This document shows, piece by piece, positions 14,343 to 21,593 of a DNA stretch of 28,178 nt. This DNA is from Pseudomonadota bacterium (lineage in GTDB: Bacteria; Pseudomonadota; Gammaproteobacteria; Pseudomonadales; Pseudomonadaceae). The notes under the pieces are model-generated. The model worked only from the letters and a program-made list of their open reading frames with translations, was not told the DNA's origin and ran no database searches. Both the position numbers and the translations under genes were made by a program. The DNA lies in contig JAEYXX010000064.1 of assembly GCA_023431055.1 (NCBI GenBank), forward strand, positions 1 to 28,178, written 5' to 3'. Numbering within the stretch: position 1 is the stretch's first letter; each line of letters starts with the position of its first letter.

Positions 14343-14365
14343 ATATCTGGCCACCTGCTCATTTC

Positions 14366-14413
14366 TTGACAAGAAGACAGCCACCATTAAACATACGCAT
14401 ATAGCGCACACAT
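14366..14413 (+). promoter_or_regulatory. Promoter/operator of the toxin-antitoxin pair
   Basis: TTGACA (14366-14371) is a perfect -35 hexamer. The best -10 at sensible spacing, TAAACA (14388-14393, 16 bp), is poor. The A/T-rich segment with CATACGCATATAG and CACACATATG before the start codon has near-inverted CATAT elements and may be the operator bound by the antitoxin. I see no Shine-Dalgarno sequence before the toxin ATG. Confidence 0.4.
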
Positions 14414-14758
14414 ATGAAAGCATTGTTCGTTGAACTGTCACCCTTTGAGCGCAACCGAAAAGCCTACCTCGATGACGACGAGTACTCTCTATTCCAGCAG
14501 ATGCTCTTGGCCAACCCGGAGGCAGGCGCAGTCATCGCCAACAGCGGTGGTCTACGGAAGGTCCGTTTCGGATCGGTCAGGCGCAACAAGGGGAAGCGAG
14601 GTGGCGTTCGGGTGATTTACTACTACTGGCACCGCGGTCTGCAGTTCTGGCTCTTCACCCTGTATGACAAAGACGAACTCGATGACCTGAGCAGTGACCA
14701 GCGCAGGCAGTTGAAAGCGCTCCTTGAGCGCGAAGTGAAGACGAGGCAAGCACCATGA
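14414..14758 (+). CDS. higB: RelE/HigB-type toxin
   Basis: A 114-residue basic protein of the RelE/ParE superfamily, similar to HigB2-type mRNA interferases. The core GGLRKVRFGSVRRNKGKRGG, then VRVIYYYWHRGLQFWLFTLY and the KDELDDLSSDQRRQLKALLE tail are characteristic of the group. These toxins cut mRNA on the ribosome. The gene order is toxin first, overlapping the antitoxin start by ATGA, which is typical of higBA. The absence of an obvious ribosome binding site would keep toxin output low. The pair probably stabilises the element. Confidence 0.9.
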   Translation: MKALFVELSPFERNRKAYLDDDEYSLFQQMLLANPEAGAVIANSGGLRKVRFGSVRRNKGKRGGVRVIYYYWHRGLQFWLFTLYDKDELDDLSSDQRRQLKALLEREVKTRQAP

Positions 14759-15063
14759 CCAAACGCGATATTTTTTCCGAGCTGATCGAAGGCTTCGATG
14801 ACCTGGCCGCAGCACGTGAAGGCAAGCGTACGCTGCGTACCCACAAGGTCGAATACACGCCAATCGAGCCCGCGACAGGTGCGGAAATCGTCGCACTGCG
14901 CGAAAAGCTGAAGATGTCTCAGGGTGTATTCGCCCAGGCCATTCACGCCAAGCCTGCGACCCTCAAGAACTGGGAGCAGAACCGCTCAAAGCCCAACGAT
15001 CAGGCCACTGTCTTGATCCGTATCCTGAGCAAGCACCCAGAGCTCATTCGCGAACTGGCGTAG
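14755..15063 (+). CDS. higA: HigA/NadS-type HTH antitoxin
   Basis: The 102-residue protein begins with the IFSELIEGFDDLAAAREGK segment typical of antitoxins of this group. A C-terminal XRE helix-turn-helix (about residues 45-97) follows: LREKLKMSQGVFAQAIHAKP then LKNWEQNRSKP. The HTH binds the operon promoter, and the N-terminal part probably contacts the toxin. The ATG overlaps the toxin stop, so the two are translated together. Confidence 0.92.
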   Translation: MTKRDIFSELIEGFDDLAAAREGKRTLRTHKVEYTPIEPATGAEIVALREKLKMSQGVFAQAIHAKPATLKNWEQNRSKPNDQATVLIRILSKHPELIRELA

Positions 15064-15610
15064 ATCACAGAGCGCTGTTGTTGCCTGTAATAGCAGTCAG
15101 TCGGCAGAACCACTCGCCGGGTACCCAAATAAATTGGGAAGCGAAATGAAGCGGGCGGTATGCAAAGGCCTTCACCACGACTCGTTTCGCCCCACGGTAA
15201 CGTCTGCAGGGCGCTGATGGCTCCACGCCCTGTCACCTCGATCATCCAGACTACTCATTTCGAGATGATCCGGAGCGAAAAGTAATCAGCGTCAACCGGA
15301 TTACAACGTTGCTAACCGAATAGTTCCCAGCGCTGAGAGTGATACCTACTATCAGGTAGGGAGCGACCCCCGGTCACGGACTGCCGATCACAACCGGCAG
15401 AAATCGGCCGATTCTGTTGAAAAAGTCGGTTTCTGAGAGGGCCTCTTCCCGGCTGCTTGAAAAGCGCTCGATTTCAGCGTTGCTACGTAAAAACCAGGAC
15501 AGCTTCGCCTTCTGACCGAGCCAGATTTCAACGTCGCTCACGCTCTTTCGCCGGCAAAAAACGCGGCGGGACTTTTTCAACAGAATCGGCCAAAAGCGGA
15601 CGTCGGCTTC
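15064..15610. other. Gene-poor region between higBA and the kinase module
   Basis: No convincing gene. Several small inverted repeats are visible: CCCAA/TTGGG (15124-15138), GATCATC/GATGATC (15240-15246 and 15264-15270), CCTAC/GTAGG (15345-15360) and CTGCCG/CGGCAG (15381-15400). The last abuts the MITE-like element. Frames of 60-90 codons here look random. The stretch is probably scar DNA from past insertions. Confidence 0.6.
15406..15591. mobile_element. MITE-like element with 22-bp terminal inverted repeats
   Basis: The left end GGCCGATTCTGTTGAAAAAG(TC) at 15406-15427 is a perfect 22-bp inverted copy of the right end at 15570-15591. The 186-bp unit is too short for a transposase. A minus-strand frame ending ...DFFNRIGR is a translation of the terminal repeat itself. 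No clear target duplication is visible (flanks AAATC and AAAAG). It is best read as a non-autonomous element or IS remnant; the parent IS family is not certain. Confidence 0.7.
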
Positions 15611-15721
15611 CTACCCTTCCTCTTCCAAGAGCTCATCGTCCGACTGCATCTGGCCGTTTGGCAGATTCAGTTTGGCCATCTCGGCAAGGCCGACGGCGAT
15701 GTAAGCTAGCTCCTGAGTCAT
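15611..15721 (-). CDS. Small 36-residue protein after the PP2C gene
   Basis: An ATG at 15721 lies 4 nt after the phosphatase stop, with GGAG overlapping the end of that gene at good spacing. The product begins MTQELAYIAVGLAEMAKLNL and ends in a very acidic SDDELLEEEG. The hydrophobic/acidic pattern looks protein-like rather than random, and its G+C content is higher than that of the kinase and phosphatase genes. I recognise no family. It may be a real third member of the module or the remnant of a longer gene cut near the MITE-like element. Confidence 0.5.
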   Translation of the reverse strand: MTQELAYIAVGLAEMAKLNLPNGQMQSDDELLEEEG

Positions 15722-15725
15722 TCAT

Positions 15726-16433
15726 CTAAAACTCCATGGCGACCAACGAAAAATCATCGATTGGGTCTTTGATTGATTCTCTTATATAGGAGCAAATCGA
15801 TATTAAGCCGAAGTGCTTACGATTAGCTATTTTTTCTTCATCAATAAAGTGATATGCGCCATCTGTCATAAGGAGAATAGCTCCACTAGAAAATGGAAGT
15901 AATTTGTAGTCTAGTTCGAATTCATCCTGCGAACTTATGAAGCTAGTCAGTTCGCTTCCAGAATAGTGCCCTTCAAGCTCATTCTCTTTGAAAACCCCCT
16001 TGTCTATTAACTCTTGTTTTTTTGTATGGTCTTTAGTTAAAAGCTGTAGCCTTCCAGATCTCATAAAATAAGCCCTGGAATCCCCTGCGCTTCCTATTTC
16101 AATACCCTGCTCTGAGACTTTGCAAACAACCAAGGTGGTAGCCATTTTTTTCTTGTCTTTGCTTCGCGCAGCTAATTCTGCAACAGATATTTGAGCCGCC
16201 TTGAAAAGATTTCTTATTTCCTGATCTGGACGCACGAGTATTGCTTCTTTAACTGCATCAATCGCGGCAGAAGCGGCAATAGCGCCACCAGAATTTCCGC
16301 CAACACCATCAGCTATGGCCATATAGAGAAATTTTTGCGTTTTAATGGGAGCAAGAATGGAATCTTGATTTTCTAAAATACTGTTTTTTGAGTGTGTGAA
16401 AAATACAGACTCTAGGATTTTTAGTTGATTCAT
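15726..16433 (-). CDS. PP2C-family serine/threonine phosphatase
   Basis: A 235-residue soluble protein with the PP2C metal-binding set: Asp24 in ENQDS, Asp42 in IADGVGGNSGG, GDSRAYF near 117-123, LTKDHT near 132-137, Asp191 in LMTDG and Asp227 in IDDFSLVAM. It has no membrane segment and no receiver or sensor domain. It lies 2 nt after the kinase stop, so it should reverse phosphorylation by that kinase. Such pairs serve type VI secretion and some phage-defence systems; no secretion gene is present here. The gene is visibly richer in A/T than the ICE backbone, suggesting a separate origin. Confidence 0.92.
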   Translation of the reverse strand: MNQLKILESVFFTHSKNSILENQDSILAPIKTQKFLYMAIADGVGGNSGGAIAASAAIDAVKEAILVRPDQEIRNLFKAAQISVAELAARSKDKKKMATTLVVCKVSEQGIEIGSAGDSRAYFMRSGRLQLLTKDHTKKQELIDKGVFKENELEGHYSGSELTSFISSQDEFELDYKLLPFSSGAILLMTDGAYHFIDEEKIANRKHFGLISICSYIRESIKDPIDDFSLVAMEF

Positions 16434-16435
16434 TT

Positions 16436-17242
16436 TTATACGCCCAGCAATCTAGCTGCAAAGAGAATAAAATCCGACCTGAGTGCTGCTATATTTTCAT
16501 ACCGATGACTAGGGGCATCGGCTGTGCATTTAGAGATGACATTTCCCATTAAATGACTGGTTTGACGAGTCGAGTAAGGTAGAGAGCTATTTATTTCCTC
16601 CTTACTTCCAAACAAATAAAACAGCAATACCCCGAGTGAATAGATGTCAGACTGAACTGTAGCTGCCTCAAATCCGCGCAGATAAACTTCGCGAGCTAGA
16701 AATTGATCTGTCCCAAATCCGCCGCCCGCTCCAGTTATATTAGTTGTCACACTCCCTTTGGCGGGCGAGATCAGTCCAAGGTCCGACAATTTATATATGT
16801 AGGAGCCGTCAGGATAATCAAATCGCAGCAGGTTCTCTGGTTTTATATCTCTGTGAAGCTGCTGGCGCATGTGTATGTGCTCAACACCAGATAGTGCACA
16901 CAAGAAGATATAGATTTTTAAATTCACACCCAGCTCCTTTGCGCTCTTTAACTCTCGCCCTAGATCGCACGTGGCCAGAGGCATATCAAAGAAAGGTGGC
17001 TCTGAATCTAGATCGCTGTAGAGAATCGGGACTATGTTCTTGCTGTGTAGTTTTTTCTGGTAAGAAACTTCCCTTTTAAAACGGCGGATTAGTTTGGAGT
17101 TGTCTTCAAGCGGGTTTAGACGGAGTGTCTTTCTAGCAACTACCAACCCATCTGGGCGTGTTATTTTCACTACATCGCCAAATCCCCCTCGCCCTAAGGT
17201 AATCTCTTTCACTTCAATCTCTCTTCTGAGTGTGACATACAC
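16436..17242 (-). CDS. Hanks-type serine/threonine protein kinase
   Basis: The 268-residue protein is essentially a bare kinase domain. It has the glycine loop LGRGGFGDVV (residues 16-25), ATP lysine Lys38 in VVARKTL, Glu58 in helix C, the catalytic loop LHRDIKPENLL (Asp132, Asn137), and SDLGL with Asp154 in place of DFG. The activation segment is rich in Gly and Thr, GAGGGFGTDQFLAREV, where APE is replaced by ARE. SDIYSLGVLLFYLF follows. There is no transmembrane or extracellular sensor, so it acts in the cytoplasm. It is the first gene of an AT-rich reverse-strand module with the phosphatase and is divergent from traG. Target unknown. Confidence 0.92.
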   Translation of the reverse strand: MYVTLRREIEVKEITLGRGGFGDVVKITRPDGLVVARKTLRLNPLEDNSKLIRRFKREVSYQKKLHSKNIVPILYSDLDSEPPFFDMPLATCDLGRELKSAKELGVNLKIYIFLCALSGVEHIHMRQQLHRDIKPENLLRFDYPDGSYIYKLSDLGLISPAKGSVTTNITGAGGGFGTDQFLAREVYLRGFEAATVQSDIYSLGVLLFYLFGSKEEINSSLPYSTRQTSHLMGNVISKCTADAPSHRYENIAALRSDFILFAARLLGV

Positions 17243-17549
17243 TTAACGGCCCTTACGCTAATGTTGAAATAGGAAAATGTCTAGGAAAGTTTGGGTGATT
17301 GATTTTATCTACTCGAAACATCTGCTTCTGGCCGGTTTCTGCCAGTCGCCAGGTGAAGCTTCTGATAGACATCTACCTCGTGTACACACCCTGCTGAGTT
17401 TTTCCGCCGACCGCCACAGCCTGCTGTGTTGCCCCTACCTTCTTAGTCCTCGCCGAAACGGTCTTTGACCCCTTCCGTCCCAGTACCGAACCTCTCGCCC
17501 GCGGCACATTTGCGTGCCGTGTGCTTTGTCTGGGAGGTTGGGTTCAGGG
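17243..17549. promoter_or_regulatory. Divergent region between kinase module and traG
   Basis: About 300 bp without a gene. It should contain the promoters of the reverse kinase operon and the forward traG-trb operon. CCTGCTGAGTT (17390-17400) and CCTGCTGTGTT (17420-17430) are near-identical direct repeats exactly 30 bp, about three helical turns, apart, which could be paired operator sites. GGGAGG at 17532-17537 is the only candidate ribosome binding site for traG. Confidence 0.4.
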
Positions 17550-19541
17550 ATGCATGCAACAACGGTTCTGTACGGCCAGGTGCTGGTGGTGTTGGCCATT
17601 ACCCTGTCCGGGATTTGGGGTGCCACGCAGTGGACGGCTGCCGCGCTCGGCTATCAGGCTCGCCTGGGGGCGCCCTGGTTCGAGTTGCTGGGCACGCCGG
17701 TCTATCACCCCTGGCGTCTGTTCGAGTGGTGGTTCGTCTTCGATGCCTATGCGCCGGAGATCTTCAATGTCGGCGGCAGCATCGCTGCTTGCAGCAGCCT
17801 GCTGGCGTTGGTGGTGGCCATCGGCATGGCGATCTGGCGGGCGCGCCAGGCGCGGCGGGTCACTACCTACGGCTCCGCTCGCTGGGCCGATGCGGATGAG
17901 GTGCGCAAGGCTGGCCTGACCCAGCCAGCGGGTGTATTCCTCGGCCAGTTCGAAGACGCGTATCTACGCCACGAAGGCCCTGAACATGTTCTAACTTTCG
18001 CGCCGACGCGCTCGGGCAAGGGCGTCGGCCTGGTGGTACCCACCCTGCTCTCCTGGCCGGCCTCGGCGGTCATCCACGACATCAAAGGCGAGAACTGGAG
18101 CCTGACCGCGGGCTGGCGTTCGCGCTTCTCCCACTGCCTGCTGTTCAACCCCACCGACCTGGCCTCGGCCGCCTACAACCCGCTGCTGGAAGTCCGTCGC
18201 GGCGCCCACGAGGTGCGCGACGTGCAGAACATCGCTGACATCCTGGTCGATCCGGAGGGCGCGCTGGAGCGGCGCAACCACTGGGAGAAGACAAGCCATG
18301 CGCTGCTGGTCGGCGCCATCCTGCACGTGCTCTACGCCGGTCAGGACAAGACCCTGCGCGGCGTTGCCAACTTCCTCTCCGATCCAGCCTGCACCTTCGA
18401 ACTGACACTGCACCGGATGATGACCACGCCGCACTTGGGCGATGCACCGCATCCAGTGGTGGCATCGGCCGCACGAGAAGTGCTGAACAAGAGCGACAAT
18501 GAGCGCTCGGGCGTACTGTCCACGGCGATGTCGTTCCTCGGCCTGTACCGCGATCCGACGGTAGCCGAAGTCACCTCGCGCTGCGACTGGCGCATCGCCG
18601 ACCTGATCTCGGCCGAGCATCCGGTGTCGCTGTACCTGGTGGTGCCGCCCTCGGATATCAGCCGCACCAAGCCGCTGATCCGCCTGATCCTCAACCAGGT
18701 CGGCAGACGCCTGACCGAGTCGCTCGACGGCTCCGACGGCATCGAGCGCCGGCACAAGCTGCTGCTGATGCTCGATGAGTTTCCGGCGCTGGGGCGGCTG
18801 GACTTCTTCGAAACGGCGCTGGCCTTCATGGCCGGCTATGGGCTGCGCGCCTTTCTGATCTCGCAGTCGTTGAACCAGATCGACAAGGCCTACGGCCAGA
18901 ACCACTCGATCCTCGACAACTGCCATGTGCGGGTGACCTTCGCGACCAACGACGAACGTACTGCCAAGCGCATCTCCGAGACCCTCGGCACTGCCACCGA
19001 ACTGCGCGCGCAGCGCAACTACGCCGGCCATCGCTTGGCGCCCTGGCTCGGCCACCTGATGGTCTCGCGCCAGGAAACCGCACGCCCGCTGCTGACCCCG
19101 GGAGAGGTGATGCAACTGCCCAGCGACGAGGCCGTGGTGATGCTCTCCGGCCTGGCGCCAATCCGCGCGAAAAAGCTGCGCTACTTCACCGATGCCAACT
19201 TCCAGAGCCGGGTGCTGCCCGCCCCGCGCTTGCAGCCGGGCCGCTACGCCGACGCCCCGGCGCCACGCGCGGATGACTGGAGCGGTCTGGCCGTACCTGC
19301 ATCTGTTGCCGTGTCACCGACCGACCTGAGCGATGACTCGACCATCGAGGACGGCGGCCCGCGCCGTCAGCCCGAACTGGCGGAGCTCGCCCAGCTGCCG
19401 GATCACGACGAGCTAGCTAGCGACCTGCTGCTGCTCGACGAGGACGACATTCCCACTCCCTTCCCCACCCAGCCGGATCCACGCCTGCAGCGCGTGGCGC
19501 GGCTGGCCGCCCTCGACCCTGACGATGGAATAGCCCTATGA
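17550..19541 (+). CDS. traG: Type IV coupling protein TraG (VirD4 family)
   Basis: The 663-residue ATPase links the relaxase-DNA complex to the secretion channel. Two N-terminal membrane helices lie at about residues 7-27 and 70-92. Walker A is APTRSGKGVGLVVPTLL with Lys157, and Walker B is LLLMLDEFPALG with Asp409-Glu410. SQSLNQIDKAYG and FATNDERTAKRISETLG are typical TraG segments. I prefer the ATG at 17550 to the GTG at 17514, since the membrane helix begins right after it and GGGAGG precedes it. The acidic C-terminal tail is probably variable. It begins the trb operon and overlaps the next gene by ATGA. Confidence 0.95.
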   Translation: MHATTVLYGQVLVVLAITLSGIWGATQWTAAALGYQARLGAPWFELLGTPVYHPWRLFEWWFVFDAYAPEIFNVGGSIAACSSLLALVVAIGMAIWRARQARRVTTYGSARWADADEVRKAGLTQPAGVFLGQFEDAYLRHEGPEHVLTFAPTRSGKGVGLVVPTLLSWPASAVIHDIKGENWSLTAGWRSRFSHCLLFNPTDLASAAYNPLLEVRRGAHEVRDVQNIADILVDPEGALERRNHWEKTSHALLVGAILHVLYAGQDKTLRGVANFLSDPACTFELTLHRMMTTPHLGDAPHPVVASAAREVLNKSDNERSGVLSTAMSFLGLYRDPTVAEVTSRCDWRIADLISAEHPVSLYLVVPPSDISRTKPLIRLILNQVGRRLTESLDGSDGIERRHKLLLMLDEFPALGRLDFFETALAFMAGYGLRAFLISQSLNQIDKAYGQNHSILDNCHVRVTFATNDERTAKRISETLGTATELRAQRNYAGHRLAPWLGHLMVSRQETARPLLTPGEVMQLPSDEAVVMLSGLAPIRAKKLRYFTDANFQSRVLPAPRLQPGRYADAPAPRADDWSGLAVPASVAVSPTDLSDDSTIEDGGPRRQPELAELAQLPDHDELASDLLLLDEDDIPTPFPTQPDPRLQRVARLAALDPDDGIAL

Positions 19542-19972
19542 GCCGAGCCCGCCTCAACCTGTTTATCCAACCCGAGCACGCCAAGCGCCTGAACGAACTG
19601 GCGATCACCAAGGGCGTATCAAAGTCCTCGATCATCGCCGCGGCGCTGGCCTCCTGGCTGTCGCCCGAGTCCGGCGAGCAGCGCGAGGTGGCCATGGCCA
19701 AACGCTTGGATCGCCTGTCACGTCAGTTCGAGCGGCTGGAGCGCGACCAGAACATTCTGATCGAGACTGTGGCGCTCTACGTGCGCTACTACCTCACGGT
19801 CAGCACGCCTGTACCCGAGGCTCACCAAGAAGCAGCACGCGCGCAGGGCAAGCTGCGCTTCAGCCAGTTCGTCGAGCAACTGGGGCGCCACCTGCAGCGC
19901 GGACGCAGCCTGGTCAGAGACGTGCACGAAGAGCTTCAGGCAGAGGCTCAGTTCTCGGGAGAGCGTCCATGA
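19538..19972 (+). CDS. CopG/RHH-family conjugation regulator
   Basis: A 144-residue protein whose first 45 residues form a ribbon-helix-helix: [20 protein letters not shown] then [16 protein letters not shown]. The rest is predicted helical, with [20 protein letters not shown] in the middle. Tn4371-like elements carry a CopG-like gene at this place between traG and trbB. It may repress the trb operon or help the coupling protein; the sequence alone does not decide. It overlaps both neighbours by ATGA. Confidence 0.85.
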   Translation: MSRARLNLFIQPEHAKRLNELAITKGVSKSSIIAAALASWLSPESGEQREVAMAKRLDRLSRQFERLERDQNILIETVALYVRYYLTVSTPVPEAHQEAARAQGKLRFSQFVEQLGRHLQRGRSLVRDVHEELQAEAQFSGERP

Positions 19973-21000
19973 CTGTCGCCTCTTCCCCTGTGCTGAGTGC
20001 GGCGGCAACTTCTCTGGATCGGCGCACGCGCATGTTGCGCACGGCAATGGGCCCACTGATCGCTGCCGCCCTGGACGACCCGGACGTGGTCGAGGTGATG
20101 CTCAACCCCGACGGCGCGCTCTGGCTGGATCGACTGTCCGCTGGCCGCGCCCATCTAGGCACGCTAGCGGCTGCCGATGGTGAACGGATCATCCGCCTGG
20201 TGGCTGCGCATGTCGGCCAGGAGGTACATCGCAACAAGCCTCTGCTGAGTGCAGAGTTGCCAGAGACTGGTGAGCGCTTCGAAGGTGTACTACCGCCCGT
20301 AGTGGCTGGGCCGACCTTCGCTCTGCGCAAACGCGCCGCCGGCGTCATCCCGCTACAGCAGTACGTGGCCGACGGCATTCTCAGCGCCGCGCAGGCCGAG
20401 CACCTGCGTGTGGCCGTAAGTGAGCGGCAGAACATCCTGGTGGCAGGCGGCACCAGCAGCGGGAAGACCACTCTGGCCAACGCGCTGCTGGCCGAGGTGG
20501 CCGGTAGTGGTGACCGCGTGCTGGTGCTGGAGGACACGGTCGAACTGCAGTGTCCGGCCTTCGATCACGTCGCTCTGCGCACCAAGCCCGGCGTGGTCTC
20601 CATGGCTGATCTGGTGCGCAGCACGCTGCGTCTGCGCCCCGACCGCGTGGTGGTCGGCGAGGTGCGCGGCGGTGAGGCACTGGATCTGATCAAGGCCTGG
20701 GGCACCGGCCATCCCGGCGGTATCGCCACCATCCATGCCGGTTCCGCGCAGGGGGCGCTGCTGCGCCTGGAGCAACTGATCCTGGAGGTCGCCCTGGCCG
20801 CGCCGCGGGCGCTGATCGCCGAGGCGGTCAACCTGTTGGTGTTTCTCGCCGGACGTGGCCGCACGCGCTATGTCCAGCAGATCGCCCGCGTCACCGGCTA
20901 TGACGAGCGCGGCTATCAACTCACTTCCATCGCCCCAGCATTCATTCCTTCGCTTCCTCAGGAAAACAGCCATGACTGCCTGCCATCCTCGCGTAGCTAA
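19969..21000 (+). CDS. trbB: Conjugal transfer ATPase TrbB (VirB11 family)
   Basis: The 343-residue secretion ATPase has Walker [16 protein letters not shown] with Lys166, an Asp box near [11 protein letters not shown], Walker B within [18 protein letters not shown], and the His box [11 protein letters not shown]. It forms a hexamer at the inner face of the mating channel and works with TrbE. The C-terminal 10 residues overlap the start of trbC in another frame. No key motif is missing. Confidence 0.95.
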   Translation: MTVASSPVLSAAATSLDRRTRMLRTAMGPLIAAALDDPDVVEVMLNPDGALWLDRLSAGRAHLGTLAAADGERIIRLVAAHVGQEVHRNKPLLSAELPETGERFEGVLPPVVAGPTFALRKRAAGVIPLQQYVADGILSAAQAEHLRVAVSERQNILVAGGTSSGKTTLANALLAEVAGSGDRVLVLEDTVELQCPAFDHVALRTKPGVVSMADLVRSTLRLRPDRVVVGEVRGGEALDLIKAWGTGHPGGIATIHAGSAQGALLRLEQLILEVALAAPRALIAEAVNLLVFLAGRGRTRYVQQIARVTGYDERGYQLTSIAPAFIPSLPQENSHDCLPSSRS

Positions 21001-21313
21001 TCGTCGTCGCTTCGTCGGTGCCTTGATACTCGGCGCCCTATGCCTGGGCGCCTCCCTTCCAGTGCTCGCCGCGGGCTCCGGCATGCCCTGGGAAGGGCCG
21101 CTGCAATCGATCCTCGACTCGGTACAGGGTCCGGTGGCGCGCATCATCGCGGTGATCATCATCATTACCACCGGCCTGACGCTGGCCTTCGGCGACACCA
21201 GCGGCGGCTTTCGCAAGCTGATCCAGATCGTCTTCGGTTTGTCGATCGCCTTCGCCGCGTCGTCGTTCTTCCTCAGCTTCTTCAGCTTTGCCGGCGGGGC
21301 GGTGATCGCATGA
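20972..21313 (+). CDS. trbC: Conjugal pilin TrbC (VirB2 family)
   Basis: A 113-residue prepilin. The long signal peptide ends near SLPVLAAGSG, and two hydrophobic helices follow: a first around IIAVIIIITTGLTLAF and a second around FGLSIAFAASSFFLSFF. I chose the ATG at 20972 because AGGAAA stands upstream; an in-frame ATG at 20855 would lie deep inside trbB. TraF (3493-4020) is the likely processing or cyclising enzyme. The start overlaps the trbB end by 29 nt. Confidence 0.9.
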   Translation: MTACHPRVANRRRFVGALILGALCLGASLPVLAAGSGMPWEGPLQSILDSVQGPVARIIAVIIIITTGLTLAFGDTSGGFRKLIQIVFGLSIAFAASSFFLSFFSFAGGAVIA

Positions 21314-21582
21314 ACGGCGAGCGCGAACTCATCCCCGGTTTCGAGGTGCCACTGCACCGTTCGCTGGCCGAGCCGATTCTGCTCGGTGGCGCACCACGCA
21401 ACGTGGCGATCCTCAACGGCACTCTGGCGGCAGTGGTCGGCCTGGGCTTGCAGCTGTGGCTGCCTGGCTTGGCGCTCTGGTTGGTAGGCCACTCGCTGGC
21501 GGTGTGGGGTGCCCGTCTGGACCCGCAGTTCCTCCAGGTGTTCGCCCGACATATCAAGCAGCCCCCGCTGCTGGATGTGTGA
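21310..21582 (+). CDS. trbD: Conjugal transfer protein TrbD (VirB3 family)
   Basis: A 90-residue inner-membrane protein with the typical VirB3/TrbD start, IPGFEVPLHRSLAEPILLGG, and two adjacent hydrophobic helices at about residues 30-68. It is a small subunit next to the TrbE ATPase in the channel base. The ATG overlaps the trbC stop (ATGA). A longer upstream reading is a shadow inside trbC. Confidence 0.92.
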   Translation: MNGERELIPGFEVPLHRSLAEPILLGGAPRNVAILNGTLAAVVGLGLQLWLPGLALWLVGHSLAVWGARLDPQFLQVFARHIKQPPLLDV

Positions 21583-21593
21583 GGAGCGCCGCC

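Noticed and set aside
15374..15580. 68-codon reverse-strand ORF as a transposase fragment
   Set aside because: Most of it lies within the MITE-like unit and its FFNRIG segment is the translated terminal repeat. No catalytic transposase motif is present.
15726..17242. PppA/PpkA pair of a type VI secretion system
   Set aside because: No secretion gene is in the window, and the kinase lacks the long extra domains of PpkA.
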